DNA of 64,000 bases from Methylobacter sp. (lineage in GTDB: Bacteria; Pseudomonadota; Gammaproteobacteria; Methylococcales; Methylomonadaceae), in NCBI RefSeq assembly GCF_023227905.1, contig NZ_JALOCF010000017.1, forward strand, positions 1 through 64,000, in the 5' to 3' direction. The notes beneath the pieces are model-generated. The model searched no databases. It was not told where the DNA came from and saw nothing but the letters and a program-made list of their open reading frames with translations. Position 1 is the stretch's first letter. Every line of letters begins with the position of its first letter. Shown here piece by piece: positions 8,327 to 17,023 of the stretch. Both the position numbers and the translations under genes were made by a program.

Positions 8327-9250
8327 ATGACGATGGACGATAGAGACGGCGTTATTTGGCTGGACGGGCAATGGGTTGAGTGGCGTGAAGCTAAAGTCCA
8401 TGTGTTGACACATACCTTGCACTACGGCTTGGGCGTGTTTGAAGGCATCAGGGCTTATCACGCAGAAAAAGGCACGGCGATTTTTAAGATGCAGGATCAT
8501 ACCGATCGCCTGTTCCGTTCGGCGCATATCATGAACATGAAAATGCCGTATGGCAAAGACGAGATCAATCAAGTTCAGCGCGATGCGGTTGCCAAAAACA
8601 ATTTGGACAGCGCTTATATCCGCAGCATGTGCTTTTTGGGTTCCGAAGGCATGGGTCTGAGAGCCGACAACCTGAAAGTGCATGTGATGGTTGCCGCTTG
8701 GTCATGGGGCGCCTATCTGGGCGCGGAAAGCATAGAGCACGGCATCCGCATCCGCACCTCGTCTTATACCCGCAACCACCACAACAGCACCATGTGCAAA
8801 GCCAAAGCCAACGGCAACTACATCAACTCCATCCTGGCGTTACAGGAAGCGCGCGCCAATGGCTACGATGAAGCGTTGATGCTGGATCATGAAGGCTTCG
8901 CGGCGGAAGGCAGCGCCGAAAACCTGTTCATCGTGCGCAACGGCAGAATTTACACGCCGGAAACCACTTCGGCATTGGAAGGCATTACCCGCGATACGGT
9001 CATGACCATTGCCAGAGAGCAAGGTTATGAAGTGATTGAAAAGCGCATCACCCGCGATGAGATTTACGTTGCCGATGAAGCGTTCTTTACCGGCTCTGCG
9101 GCTGAAGTGACACCGATCAGGGAGCTGGATAACCGCGAGATTGGCTCTGGCAGCCGTGGCCCGGTCACCGAGCAGTTGCAGTCGCTGTATTTCGATTACG
9201 TGCATGGCCGCAGAGACGATCACGCCGATTGGCTGACTTACGTCGCGTAA
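8327..9250 (+). CDS. ilvE: Branched-chain amino acid aminotransferase
   Basis: A 307-residue fold-type IV PLP enzyme that carries out the last step of isoleucine, leucine and valine synthesis with glutamate as amino donor. The N-terminal WLDGQWVEW and LHYGLGVFEGIRAY motifs are typical. The Schiff-base lysine is Lys160 in AKANGNYINS, the phosphate loop is in EGSAENLFIV, and the C-terminal FFTGSAAEVTPI motif is intact. GGAG lies nine bases before the ATG. It stands alone between repeat-filled gaps. Confidence 0.96.
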   Translation: MTMDDRDGVIWLDGQWVEWREAKVHVLTHTLHYGLGVFEGIRAYHAEKGTAIFKMQDHTDRLFRSAHIMNMKMPYGKDEINQVQRDAVAKNNLDSAYIRSMCFLGSEGMGLRADNLKVHVMVAAWSWGAYLGAESIEHGIRIRTSSYTRNHHNSTMCKAKANGNYINSILALQEARANGYDEALMLDHEGFAAEGSAENLFIVRNGRIYTPETTSALEGITRDTVMTIAREQGYEVIEKRITRDEIYVADEAFFTGSAAEVTPIRELDNREIGSGSRGPVTEQLQSLYFDYVHGRRDDHADWLTYVA

Positions 9251-9257
9251 ACGTTAT

Positions 9258-9329
9258 GTAGGGTACGCATCGCGTACCTTTGTTGAACTTGGGTGATGCT
9301 GGGAAAATGGTACGCGATGCGTACCCTAC
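9258..9329. repeat. 21-bp perfect inverted repeat between ilvE and waaF
   Basis: Two perfect 21-base arms (9258-9278 and 9309-9329), containing GGTACGCGATGCGTACC, face each other across 30 bases. Within each arm the sequence is itself partly palindromic. It looks like a REP/MITE-type element and may end ilvE transcription. Confidence 0.6.
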
Positions 9330-9363
9330 TTCGTGGTTTATAAATATATAGTCAGATAAGGTC

Positions 9364-10434
9364 TTGAAAAGATATCACAAGATTCTAGTTGTCGGCCCTT
9401 CCTGGGTCGGCGATATGGTGATGGCGCAAAGCCTGTTTATCACCCTGAAAAACACCCGCCCGGATTGCCAAATTGACGTGCTGGCTCCGGCATGGACATT
9501 GTCGCTGCTGGAAAGAATGCCGGAAGTGAACAAAGCTATCGTCATGCCGCTGCCGCGCGGCAAGTTTGGCCTGATGGAGCGCATCAGGCTGGGTCTGAGC
9601 CTGCGTTCGGAAAACTATGATCAAGCTATCCTGCTGCCGAATTCCTGGAAATCGGCAATCCCTTCGTTCTTTGCTAATATTCCTGTTCGTACCGGTTACA
9701 TCGGTGAATGCCGCTGGGGTTTGCTGAACGATGCCAGAAAGCTGGATAAAAACCGGCTGACCATGACTGTGCAGCGTTTCGTCGCATTGGGCCTGCCTGT
9801 TGATGCGCCCATGCCGATTGAATGCCCAAAGCCTGCGCTAACGATCAGCAACGATAAGCAACAGCGGGTCATCGAAAAATTCAAGCTGGCGCCGTCAGCC
9901 GCCGCATCTGCTCCCGGAAGTCCTGCGGCATACACACCGATAAAAATACTAGCCTTATGCCCCGGCGCCGAATATGGCCCGGCAAAGCGCTGGCCGATCG
10001 AGTATTACGCCGAAGTAGCAAAGCATAAACTCGATCAAGGCTGGCAGGTCTGGCTGTTCGGTTCCGAAAAGGACAAAACCGACTCCGAGCAAATCAACAA
10101 AGCAACTTTGGGGCTCTGCACCGATTTTACCGGCAGAACTTCTCTAGCCGAGGCGGTGGATTTAATGTCGCTGGCGAATACCGTGGTCAGCAACGACTCG
10201 GGCCTGATGCATGTCGCCGCCGCGTTGGACAAAAAAATCATCGCCATTTACGGCTCGTCGGATCCGGGCTTTACGCCGCCTTTGAATGACAAGGCCGAGA
10301 TTATTTCATTGAACCTTGAATGCGCGCCCTGTTTCAAGCGCGACTGCCCACTAGGCCATAGCCACTGCCTGACCGGAATCACGCCGGAGCGGGTGCTTGA
10401 ATCTATAACGCTCACCCAATCAGGGCGTAAGTGA
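9364..10434 (+). CDS. waaF: ADP-heptose:LPS heptosyltransferase II
   Basis: A 356-residue GT9 glycosyltransferase that adds the second heptose to the LPS inner core on the cytoplasmic face of the inner membrane. It has the WaaF signatures: VVGPSWVGDMVMAQSL at the start, LLPNSWKSAIPSFF, CPGAEYGPAKRWP, VSNDSGLMHVAAAL for ADP-heptose binding and the YGSSDPGFTPP loop. The start is read as TTG at 9364, with AAGG close upstream; no nearby ATG would retain the conserved N-terminus. It overlaps waaC by four bases (GTGA). Confidence 0.94.
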   Translation: MKRYHKILVVGPSWVGDMVMAQSLFITLKNTRPDCQIDVLAPAWTLSLLERMPEVNKAIVMPLPRGKFGLMERIRLGLSLRSENYDQAILLPNSWKSAIPSFFANIPVRTGYIGECRWGLLNDARKLDKNRLTMTVQRFVALGLPVDAPMPIECPKPALTISNDKQQRVIEKFKLAPSAAASAPGSPAAYTPIKILALCPGAEYGPAKRWPIEYYAEVAKHKLDQGWQVWLFGSEKDKTDSEQINKATLGLCTDFTGRTSLAEAVDLMSLANTVVSNDSGLMHVAAALDKKIIAIYGSSDPGFTPPLNDKAEIISLNLECAPCFKRDCPLGHSHCLTGITPERVLESITLTQSGRK

Positions 10435-11480
10435 AAATCGCCATTGTAAAGCTCTCGGCCCTGGGGGACATCGTGCATGCGATGGTCGCCCTGCAGTTCA
10501 TCAAGGCGCATTCCCCGGAAATTCAGATTGACTGGATCGTCGAAGAACGGTTCGCCGGGCTTTTAAAAAACAATCCGGATATCGATAACATTCTGACGGT
10601 TAACCTGAAAGCCTTAAAAACCGACAAGGCGGGTATTTTTTCGCAGTTTAAAAAGATACGCAGCTATGCAGTCAACAACTACGACATGATCATTGATGCT
10701 CAAGGATTGATTAAATCGGCAGCCATCGCCAAATTGGTATTGCCAGGGATGGTGTGCATGCCGCAGGTCGGCCAGGAACTGGCGCAGCGCGGAACACGCA
10801 TCGCCGGATTCGATGCCGGCTCAGTCAGGGAAAAGGCCGCGTCATGGTTTTATGACGTCAAAGTGGCCTGCGCTTACGACGTCAATACCATCGACAGAAA
10901 CGCGCTGATACTATCCAGCCCTCTAGGGTTCGACATCAGCACAGAGCAAATCCTTAACAAAAAACCGTTCCTGTTTTTCAACAACGAAGACCCGCAAATA
11001 TACGATCTCCTATCAAAAGACCGGAGCAATATCGTGCTGGTGATCGGCTCGACTTGGGATAGCCGCAACTATCCGGCCGCCAAGTATGTAAAAATAGCCG
11101 AGGCCTTGCAGCAAAACTGTCTGGTCACCTGGGGCAATGGGCAGGAAAAAACCACGGCGGAATGGATGGCGTCGCAATCCGACCTGATCAAAGTCACGCC
11201 CAAGATGGATTTGAACAGCCTGAAAGCGCTGATCGCCAAGGCCGATTTACTGATCGGCAACGATACCGGGCCGACGCACATGGCTTGGGGGTTAAACAGG
11301 CCGTCAATCACCATCTTCGGCCCGACGCCGGTCAGCCGGGTTTACCAAACCGACATCAACAAGGTGGTCAAGTCCGCGTCTATCGTCAATCCGTATAAAC
11401 TCAACAAGCAGGATTATTCGATTAAGGATATCGATGAGCGTGAGATTATCGAACAGGCAAGATTTTTATTGTCATTGTGA
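10431..11480 (+). CDS. waaC: LPS heptosyltransferase I
   Basis: A 349-residue GT9 enzyme that transfers the first heptose to Kdo2-lipid A. Typical features are IVKLSALGDIVHAM at the N-terminus, DMIIDAQGLIKSA, and GNDTGPTHMAWGL followed by IFGPTPVSRV near the C-terminus. The start is GTG, overlapping waaF, so the pair is translationally coupled. Its last 17 codons (DIDEREIIEQARFLLSL) recur in degraded form about 1 kb downstream, which marks a rearrangement boundary. Confidence 0.95.
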   Translation: MKIAIVKLSALGDIVHAMVALQFIKAHSPEIQIDWIVEERFAGLLKNNPDIDNILTVNLKALKTDKAGIFSQFKKIRSYAVNNYDMIIDAQGLIKSAAIAKLVLPGMVCMPQVGQELAQRGTRIAGFDAGSVREKAASWFYDVKVACAYDVNTIDRNALILSSPLGFDISTEQILNKKPFLFFNNEDPQIYDLLSKDRSNIVLVIGSTWDSRNYPAAKYVKIAEALQQNCLVTWGNGQEKTTAEWMASQSDLIKVTPKMDLNSLKALIAKADLLIGNDTGPTHMAWGLNRPSITIFGPTPVSRVYQTDINKVVKSASIVNPYKLNKQDYSIKDIDEREIIEQARFLLSL

Positions 11481-11547
11481 AAAAAGAAGAGGTGGCTAAA
11501 GCTTTGCTGTTTCTATAATGACCTCAACAGGCCGCGATTAACCTTAT

Positions 11548-11873
11548 TAACTGATGTTACGCACAGGATGTGCTTCTCCCGTTTGCCGCGCCGAGCACAG
11601 GACAAATCGGCAGGATAGCCGGTTTGCATGCGTAGCACCCACAGGGCGAGGCACAAGGATGTGCCGAGTGAACTAAGCGGCAACCGGATCGCCTTTTCTT
11701 TGGTTACTTTCTTTTCGACTGCAAGGATGCAGGAGGTAGAGCAATGCAGGAGCAATTGCCGAGGCGAAGCAAAAGAAAGTAACTCGCCCTCGGGTGCGAG
11801 AACCCGGTTCAAATAAACTGTCGCGTTAGCGACGCCTTAAATTTAAAGTCGACTGACTGCGTAACATCAGTTA
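11548..11873. mobile_element. Non-autonomous element with 16-bp terminal inverted repeats
   Basis: TAACTGATGTTACGCA at 11548-11563 is exactly repeated in inverted orientation at 11858-11873, bounding 326 bp. A second inverted pair, GGTTACTTTCTTTT and AAAAGAAAGTAAC, lies inside around 11702-11783, and one copy of the dispersed 48-base repeat sits between those arms. No transposase frame is present. The flanks are AT-rich and a target duplication cannot be told apart from chance. It fits a MITE-like element. The rest of the gap 11481-11979 holds no gene. Confidence 0.6.
11718..11765 (+). repeat. Dispersed 48-base repeat, copy 1
   Basis: The core GCAGGAGGTAGAGCAATGC followed by AGGAGCAATTGCCGAGG is shared with copies at about 33711-33758 and 56818-56864, and with an inverted copy inside 51638-51757. 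All are intergenic. No coding potential is conserved between copies. Confidence 0.65.
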
Positions 11874-11979
11874 TTAATAATTGATTGGCCGGAAACACCG
11901 CCACGCGCTACGTTGCTAACAATAACCAGCTCCCGGTTTTGCCGGGAGAGGAAATTTAACTTGACCGCTATAAGAAGTT

Positions 11980-12255
11980 TTAAGAGCGTCTAACTCGATA
12001 TTTTTCACTAGCTAGCAATAAGGCGCCAATTAATATAGCAATTGCGTTAGTTCCTGATGATGCATTAATTTCTGGAGCTCGTGCTACACCATTATTACCT
12101 GTTGTATCAGAGTCTCCTCCTGTGTTGGCGGTAGAGATATTATTAATGAAGGCCTCTACCGCGGATCGTTGGTCCGGGTATTTAAGAAAGTAAGCCGCAC
12201 CACCGGCTGAAGCTAAAAAAATAGATAATATAAGTCCTATTAAATAATTTGACAT
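11980..12255 (-). CDS. Small AT-rich membrane protein with possible C-terminal sorting tail
   Basis: A 91-residue protein starting at the ATG at 12255 (MSNYLIGLIL), which has a strong GGGGAG five bases upstream; a longer frame reaching 12306 lacks that support. It has an N-terminal membrane segment (residues about 2-22), a polar linker rich in Gly, Asn, Ser and Thr, and a second hydrophobic stretch (AIAILIGALLLA). It ends in a short basic tail (EKYRVRRS). This resembles the general layout of CTERM-type sorting signals, but the exact motif is not one I can name. Codon use is much more AT-rich than the neighbours, suggesting transfer. Function unknown. Confidence 0.55.
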   Translation of the reverse strand: MSNYLIGLILSIFLASAGGAAYFLKYPDQRSAVEAFINNISTANTGGDSDTTGNNGVARAPEINASSGTNAIAILIGALLLASEKYRVRRS

Positions 12256-12470
12256 ACTGACTCCCCACCGTTTGTTGTATTTATTATCTGGATTGATATA
12301 AACCACACTAGATTATAAGAAAAAACAATTTATACCATTCGTTAAAGTACGTAGTTTTAGAAAACTCCAAATTAAATAACGGCTTGGCTAGCGCAGATGA
12401 GCGGAACTCAACGCTCAAAATTAGCATTTGTGAATATATGGGTTATTCCCTATTTGGAGTAGCGCTGTAA

Positions 12471-12539
12471 GGCAGATTATTTCTAGACATTAATGAACGT
12501 GAAGTTATTGAACAGACAAAGTTGTTATTGTCACTATGA
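12471..12539 (+). pseudogene. Decayed duplicate of the waaC 3' end
   Basis: Bases 12486-12539 read DINEREVIEQTKLLLSL and stop, against DIDEREIIEQARFLLSL and stop at the end of waaC: 12 of 17 residues identical and the same stop position. The match continues upstream to about 12471 (GCAGATTATT versus GCAGGATTATT), but with small deletions that break the frame. No start or larger open frame exists. It is the remnant of a second waaC-like gene or of the old 3' end displaced by insertion. The remaining bases of 12256-12726 show nothing else. Confidence 0.7.
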
Positions 12540-12726
12540 AAACAAGCAACGTTTGTGTCACACCAAGCCGGGCAATTTTGATCTTTACGAAATCGCGAGC
12601 AGTAGTGCAGCCACTGTTCCATAGCCAGACATCGGGCAAACCGGATTAAACCTGTTGCGCGTTCCCCTGATTACGACATTTAATTTTGCAGGATGACCGC
12701 GAGCCATCCTGATTTTAAGGAATAGC

Positions 12727-15700
12727 ATGACTGATATTTATCAGCTAAAAAAAATCATTTTGATCGACAGCTTCTGGGCTGGAAAAACCGTTTTACTGAA
12801 GCTGGACGGACATACCAACCTCAGCGGCACCAACGGCGCCGGCAAAACCACGTTTTTGCGGTTGATGCAGCTGTTCTGGGGCGAACGGCCCAGCAACATC
12901 GTCGGCGGCAGCGGCAGCAAAAAAGGCTTTCTGGATTATTACCTGCCGCGCGCCAGCAGTTATCTGGTTTACGAATACCAGCGTCCCCACGGACAGATTT
13001 GCCATGTGATGGTGCAAAGCGACGGCCGCGCCGCCAAATACAAGTTCATCGATGCGCCGTACCGGCAGGATTTTTACATCAACGAAAACGGCTACCCGCG
13101 CGACAGCCAGAGCATAGAGCGGCTTTACCGCAGCACGGCGGAAGTCTCCAAATTCGTTGCGGTCGATGACTATTGCAGCATCATCCAATGCCATCAACTG
13201 AGCGGCGGCAAGAAAGACCTGCGCCTGTTGCAAAACCGTTATGCGATGGCCAGGACGCCGATCAACCACATCGAAAAAGTCATCGGTTCGGTGATCGAAA
13301 AAATCGGCGATTTCGACGTCATCAAGCAAATGCTGATCGATATTTCCCGCGGCAAACTCAGCCAGGCCTTCCTGCAAAACGAAGACGAACAACAACCCTT
13401 TCAGTTGAACAAGCAGCACATCGACGCCTGGCTGGCCGATTTGAACGCGGCAAGGGAAATCGAGGCCAAGCGCGCCGATTTCGACCGCTTGCTGCAAACC
13501 ATAGCGGAACTAAAGCAAACCCTGAAGTCTTTGTCCCACCTGCATTTTTTGGCGCAAGGTCAATACAAAAGTTGCCAACAGGAAACGCAAGCACTGGAAA
13601 ACAGCCTCAAAGAGTTAAGCCGGCAGCGCGAGCAATTGCAGCAAGCCAACAAGCAACAGTTGGAGCCCAAAGAAGATGCGCTGAACGAAGCCAAGAGCCG
13701 CCTGAAAGAATTAAGCTATCAGATCGAAGCGCTGGAAGCGAAAAAACTGGACTTTGAAGAACAAGGCGCCGAAAGCTTTGCGATCAAAGCCGCCAAGGCG
13801 GAGCAATACGCTAAAGCGCAGCAGGATATTCAAGCCGAGCTGGATGCGCTGGAACACAAAACCCAGGAAATCAAACGCTTTTACGAAAAACAATTAAGTG
13901 AATTGCAGCACCGGCACGAAAAACAAATCCAACTCTATCAACAGCAATGCTCCGACTCGCAACTGCGGCAAAGCCAACACTTACGGGAAGCGGATGCCGA
14001 ATTCCAGCAGCGCAAGGACCGCTTGTTTCAGGATAAAGAAGCACGCCTGCATCCTGTAAAAGAACAGCGCGGGCAATTTTCGACCGAGTTTCAAGTCAAA
14101 CAAAATCAACAGAAAAATCCGCCGGTTCCGGCCGCGTTGATCGAACAACAGCAGAAAAACCGGGACGCTTTGGAAGCCGCCGGCAAATCCTCCAAACAGG
14201 CTTATCAAGTCCAGGCCAAAGCGCAAAGCGATTACCAACAGACCTTGAGCCATTTCCAGCAAACCGAACAGGAACTTAAGGACAAAAAAATCGAACTGAA
14301 GCGCAGCCAAGAGCGCCATGTCGATTGCCAAAAACGCCTGCGTCCGGAACCCGGTTCGCTGCAATATTTCCTGGAACAGGAAGCCGACGGCTGGCAGCAG
14401 AACATAGGCCGGGTCATCGCGCCGGAACTGCTGGACCATACCGGCCTGAATCCGCACTGGAGCGACCAGCCAGGCAACGATTTTTACGGTCTTGACATCA
14501 ACCTGGAGGCTTTAGCCGATCACAGTTATTTGACTGCCGACAAGGCGCAGCTGGAACAACAGGAAAAAGCCCTGTTCGAGCAGGTAACTAAACTCAGCAA
14601 AGAATGCGAAGGGCTGGAAGCCGGCTTGCAGGCCGTCAATAAGTTGCGCGAGCAAGCCAAGTCGGCATTGGACTCGGCTCAACAACGCGTGAAGCAGGCC
14701 GAGAATCAGGAGGATGCGTTACGTAGCGAGGCTGGCGCGCTGGCCGACCAGATCAAGGCTGAAACCGAAAAAGCCAGACAGCAACTGGAACAGGAAATCA
14801 ACCGATTATCCGCCGATATCAAAGCCTGCGACCAAGCCCTGGCCGGCATCGAAACCGAACACCAGCAGGCGTTACAGGCTTTGCAAGACGAACATCTGGC
14901 GCGTAAAGGCATCATCGAATCCGACTGCAAAAACCTGTTGGCAACGATAGCCGAGCAAACTGAAACCGACACCGGGCAATTCAGGCAGGAACAACGGCGC
15001 ATCGAGCAACAACTGAAAAGCGATTTAAAAGCCGGCGGCAGCGACGATACCGTCATTAAACTGACCGCAAAACTCAAGGAAACCGCACAGCTGGAACGCG
15101 AAGCGCGGGGCTTTCAACGCAAAGCCGAAGATTACCAGGACTGGCTGAAAAATCGCTGGCAACAACATCCTGAACACTGCCGGCAACGCGACGATTGCCA
15201 GCGTCGAATTCAGCAATTGCAAGACGAAATCGACCGCTTGAAGCAGGATTTTCAACGGCGACGGGCGCAGTTGAATCAACAAATTAACGCCCAGGAAGAG
15301 CAACTGAAGAAAAACAACAGTTTATTGGCGCAACTGGAACAATGCACCGATCAATTGCGGAATTGCCCGCCGGTCTGCGCGGAAGACCAACCCGAATACG
15401 CGCCCGGTACGCTGCCGCGCCTGACGCAGGACACCCTGAAGGCGCGCAAGCGTCAGGAACGCGACATTCAAAGCGGCAAGCAGGCCCTGGCTCAGTTCTT
15501 TAACAAGCACCAACGCAGCCAATTGGCCGAAGCCTGGTCGCAGGCCCAGAACGCCTCGCCTCATCACAGCGAATTTTTCCAGGCCGAAGCGCTGGAAATC
15601 GAGCAACCCTTAATCAACGTGTTGCAGATGGTTGGCCATGTCAAACAGGCCACGGTCCAACAAATCGAATTGCACGCTTTCAGCGTCAACAATTTTTATC

Positions 15701-16398
15701 AACATTTGCATAACTTCGACCGCGCGATCAAAAGTACCGGCGCGGAGTTGTCCAAGTACGTCAGCGAGGAACGCTATTTCGTTGCACTCGGCGAGATCAC
15801 CGTCAATATCCGCTCGAAGATGAGCGACCTGGAATATTGGCAGGCTTTGAAAAAGTTCGGCGACCACTACGGCCAGTACCGCGATAACGCCGAGTTGGGC
15901 GGCCAAGAGGATATCCCCGATGCGCTGGTGCAAGCCATGGGCGAACTGACTGCGCTGCTGCCGGCCACCGGCGTCAAGATCAAGCATTTGGCGTTGTTCG
16001 ATATCGAATTCAGCATCTTCGAAAACGGCCAGCTCAAGCATGCCCGCAACGCCAGGGAATTGAAGGACGTCAGTTCGACAGGATTGTCCTATCTGGCCTT
16101 GATCACGTTCTTTACCGGCGTAACGTCGATGCTACGCAAGCAAAACCAGACTGTAGTTTGCTGGCCGATTGACGAATTGGGCGATCTGGCCCCGGAAAAC
16201 ATCGAAGCCATGATGAATCTGCTGGCCAAGAAGAAAATCCACATTTTGTCGGCGACACCAACCGCCGACCGCCATGTGCTGGGCCTGTTCAAACGCCGCT
16301 ATCTGATAAACCAGCAAAAGCTGCACGAAGTTGAACTGCCGCAAAGCAAGCTGGATCAACTGTTGAACGCATTACCCAAGGAGGCCGCCCATGTTTAA
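12727..16398 (+). CDS. jetC: SMC/MukB-like ATPase of a Wadjet/Mks-type system (JetC-like)
   Basis: A 1223-residue SMC-type protein. The head has a Walker A GTNGAGKTT at residues 34-42 after an N-terminal strand. Long Gln/Glu/Lys-rich coiled coils run from about 245 to 545 and 620 to 960. A non-coiled segment at about 545-620 (RPEPGSLQYFLEQ...PHWSDQPG) is a likely hinge. The C-terminal head has a signature-like SSTGLSYLAL at 1116-1125, in place of LSGGQ, and Walker B VVCWPIDELGD with Asp1149/Glu1150. Such ATPases extrude DNA loops with a kleisin and KITE partner and, in Wadjet, present circular plasmids to a TOPRIM nuclease. AAGGA lies six bases before the ATG. The ATPase is the first gene, unlike the usual A-B-C-D order. 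Confidence 0.88.
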   Translation: MTDIYQLKKIILIDSFWAGKTVLLKLDGHTNLSGTNGAGKTTFLRLMQLFWGERPSNIVGGSGSKKGFLDYYLPRASSYLVYEYQRPHGQICHVMVQSDGRAAKYKFIDAPYRQDFYINENGYPRDSQSIERLYRSTAEVSKFVAVDDYCSIIQCHQLSGGKKDLRLLQNRYAMARTPINHIEKVIGSVIEKIGDFDVIKQMLIDISRGKLSQAFLQNEDEQQPFQLNKQHIDAWLADLNAAREIEAKRADFDRLLQTIAELKQTLKSLSHLHFLAQGQYKSCQQETQALENSLKELSRQREQLQQANKQQLEPKEDALNEAKSRLKELSYQIEALEAKKLDFEEQGAESFAIKAAKAEQYAKAQQDIQAELDALEHKTQEIKRFYEKQLSELQHRHEKQIQLYQQQCSDSQLRQSQHLREADAEFQQRKDRLFQDKEARLHPVKEQRGQFSTEFQVKQNQQKNPPVPAALIEQQQKNRDALEAAGKSSKQAYQVQAKAQSDYQQTLSHFQQTEQELKDKKIELKRSQERHVDCQKRLRPEPGSLQYFLEQEADGWQQNIGRVIAPELLDHTGLNPHWSDQPGNDFYGLDINLEALADHSYLTADKAQLEQQEKALFEQVTKLSKECEGLEAGLQAVNKLREQAKSALDSAQQRVKQAENQEDALRSEAGALADQIKAETEKARQQLEQEINRLSADIKACDQALAGIETEHQQALQALQDEHLARKGIIESDCKNLLATIAEQTETDTGQFRQEQRRIEQQLKSDLKAGGSDDTVIKLTAKLKETAQLEREARGFQRKAEDYQDWLKNRWQQHPEHCRQRDDCQRRIQQLQDEIDRLKQDFQRRRAQLNQQINAQEEQLKKNNSLLAQLEQCTDQLRNCPPVCAEDQPEYAPGTLPRLTQDTLKARKRQERDIQSGKQALAQFFNKHQRSQLAEAWSQAQNASPHHSEFFQAEALEIEQPLINVLQMVGHVKQATVQQIELHAFSVNNFYQHLHNFDRAIKSTGAELSKYVSEERYFVALGEITVNIRSKMSDLEYWQALKKFGDHYGQYRDNAELGGQEDIPDALVQAMGELTALLPATGVKIKHLALFDIEFSIFENGQLKHARNARELKDVSSTGLSYLALITFFTGVTSMLRKQNQTVVCWPIDELGDLAPENIEAMMNLLAKKKIHILSATPTADRHVLGLFKRRYLINQQKLHEVELPQSKLDQLLNALPKEAAHV

Positions 16399-17023
16399 GC
16401 ACGTTGCCGAAGCCCTGCTCAGCGGCCATTTCATTTGTCCGACCGCTTACCCCGACGCTTTCGAGTATTTGTCGCAGCCGGCCAATGCGGACAAGATCAA
16501 CGCATTTTTGCAGCCCTTGGAGCGGGAATTACTGAATCTGGACGGCGAACTGTTTTACGCCGCCTACACCGTGGTCGACGACAGTAACCGCGCGGCGATC
16601 AGGGACGCTTTTTCCGAAACCCGTTCGCAATTGCGGCCGGTGGTCGAATGGATGGATATGGTCATGACCGCGCTGGGCCAGGATATGCCGATCCGGGCCC
16701 GCGACGAAATCCGCTTGCACCAGTTGTTGCAAGTCATCGAGCACGAGCCGTCGCTGTCGGAACAACTGAACCGGCTGACCCAGTTGACACTGTTCAAGAC
16801 CAGCAAAACCACCATTTCCGAGCAGTTGTCCTGGGTGTTGCAAAAACTGGAACAATCGGGCTACCTGGCGCGGCCCAATGCGCAGGCTTCGGTTTATATC
16901 GCCACCGGCAAGATCAATTATCTGCATAGGATCATCGCCTTCTTGAACGACGCCGAAAACCTGGAACTGGACCAACATACGGCCGGCGGCGAAGACGGCG
17001 AACAGCAGGAACTGTTTTTATGA
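16391..17023 (+). CDS. jetB: MukE/JetB-like KITE subunit
   Basis: A 210-residue protein overlapping the end of the ATPase gene by eight bases, with a strong AAGGAGG seven bases before its ATG inside the upstream gene. The middle and C-terminal parts look like tandem winged helices (TISEQLSWVLQKLEQSGYL, then VYIATGKINYLHRIIAFL) and the end is acidic (GGEDGEQQELFL). This matches MksE/DUF4194-type proteins, which bind the kleisin. Assignment rests on size, winged-helix pattern and position between the ATPase and kleisin genes. Confidence 0.78.
   Translation: MFKHVAEALLSGHFICPTAYPDAFEYLSQPANADKINAFLQPLERELLNLDGELFYAAYTVVDDSNRAAIRDAFSETRSQLRPVVEWMDMVMTALGQDMPIRARDEIRLHQLLQVIEHEPSLSEQLNRLTQLTLFKTSKTTISEQLSWVLQKLEQSGYLARPNAQASVYIATGKINYLHRIIAFLNDAENLELDQHTAGGEDGEQQELFL

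Noticed and set aside
11513..11812. Open frames within the 326-bp inverted-repeat element
   Set aside because: They are made of repeat modules found in other gaps in different frames.
12793..13497. 234-residue open frame opposite the SMC ATPase gene
   Set aside because: Antisense shadow of a conserved ATPase head; Val/Asp-rich composition typical of reversed coding sequence.
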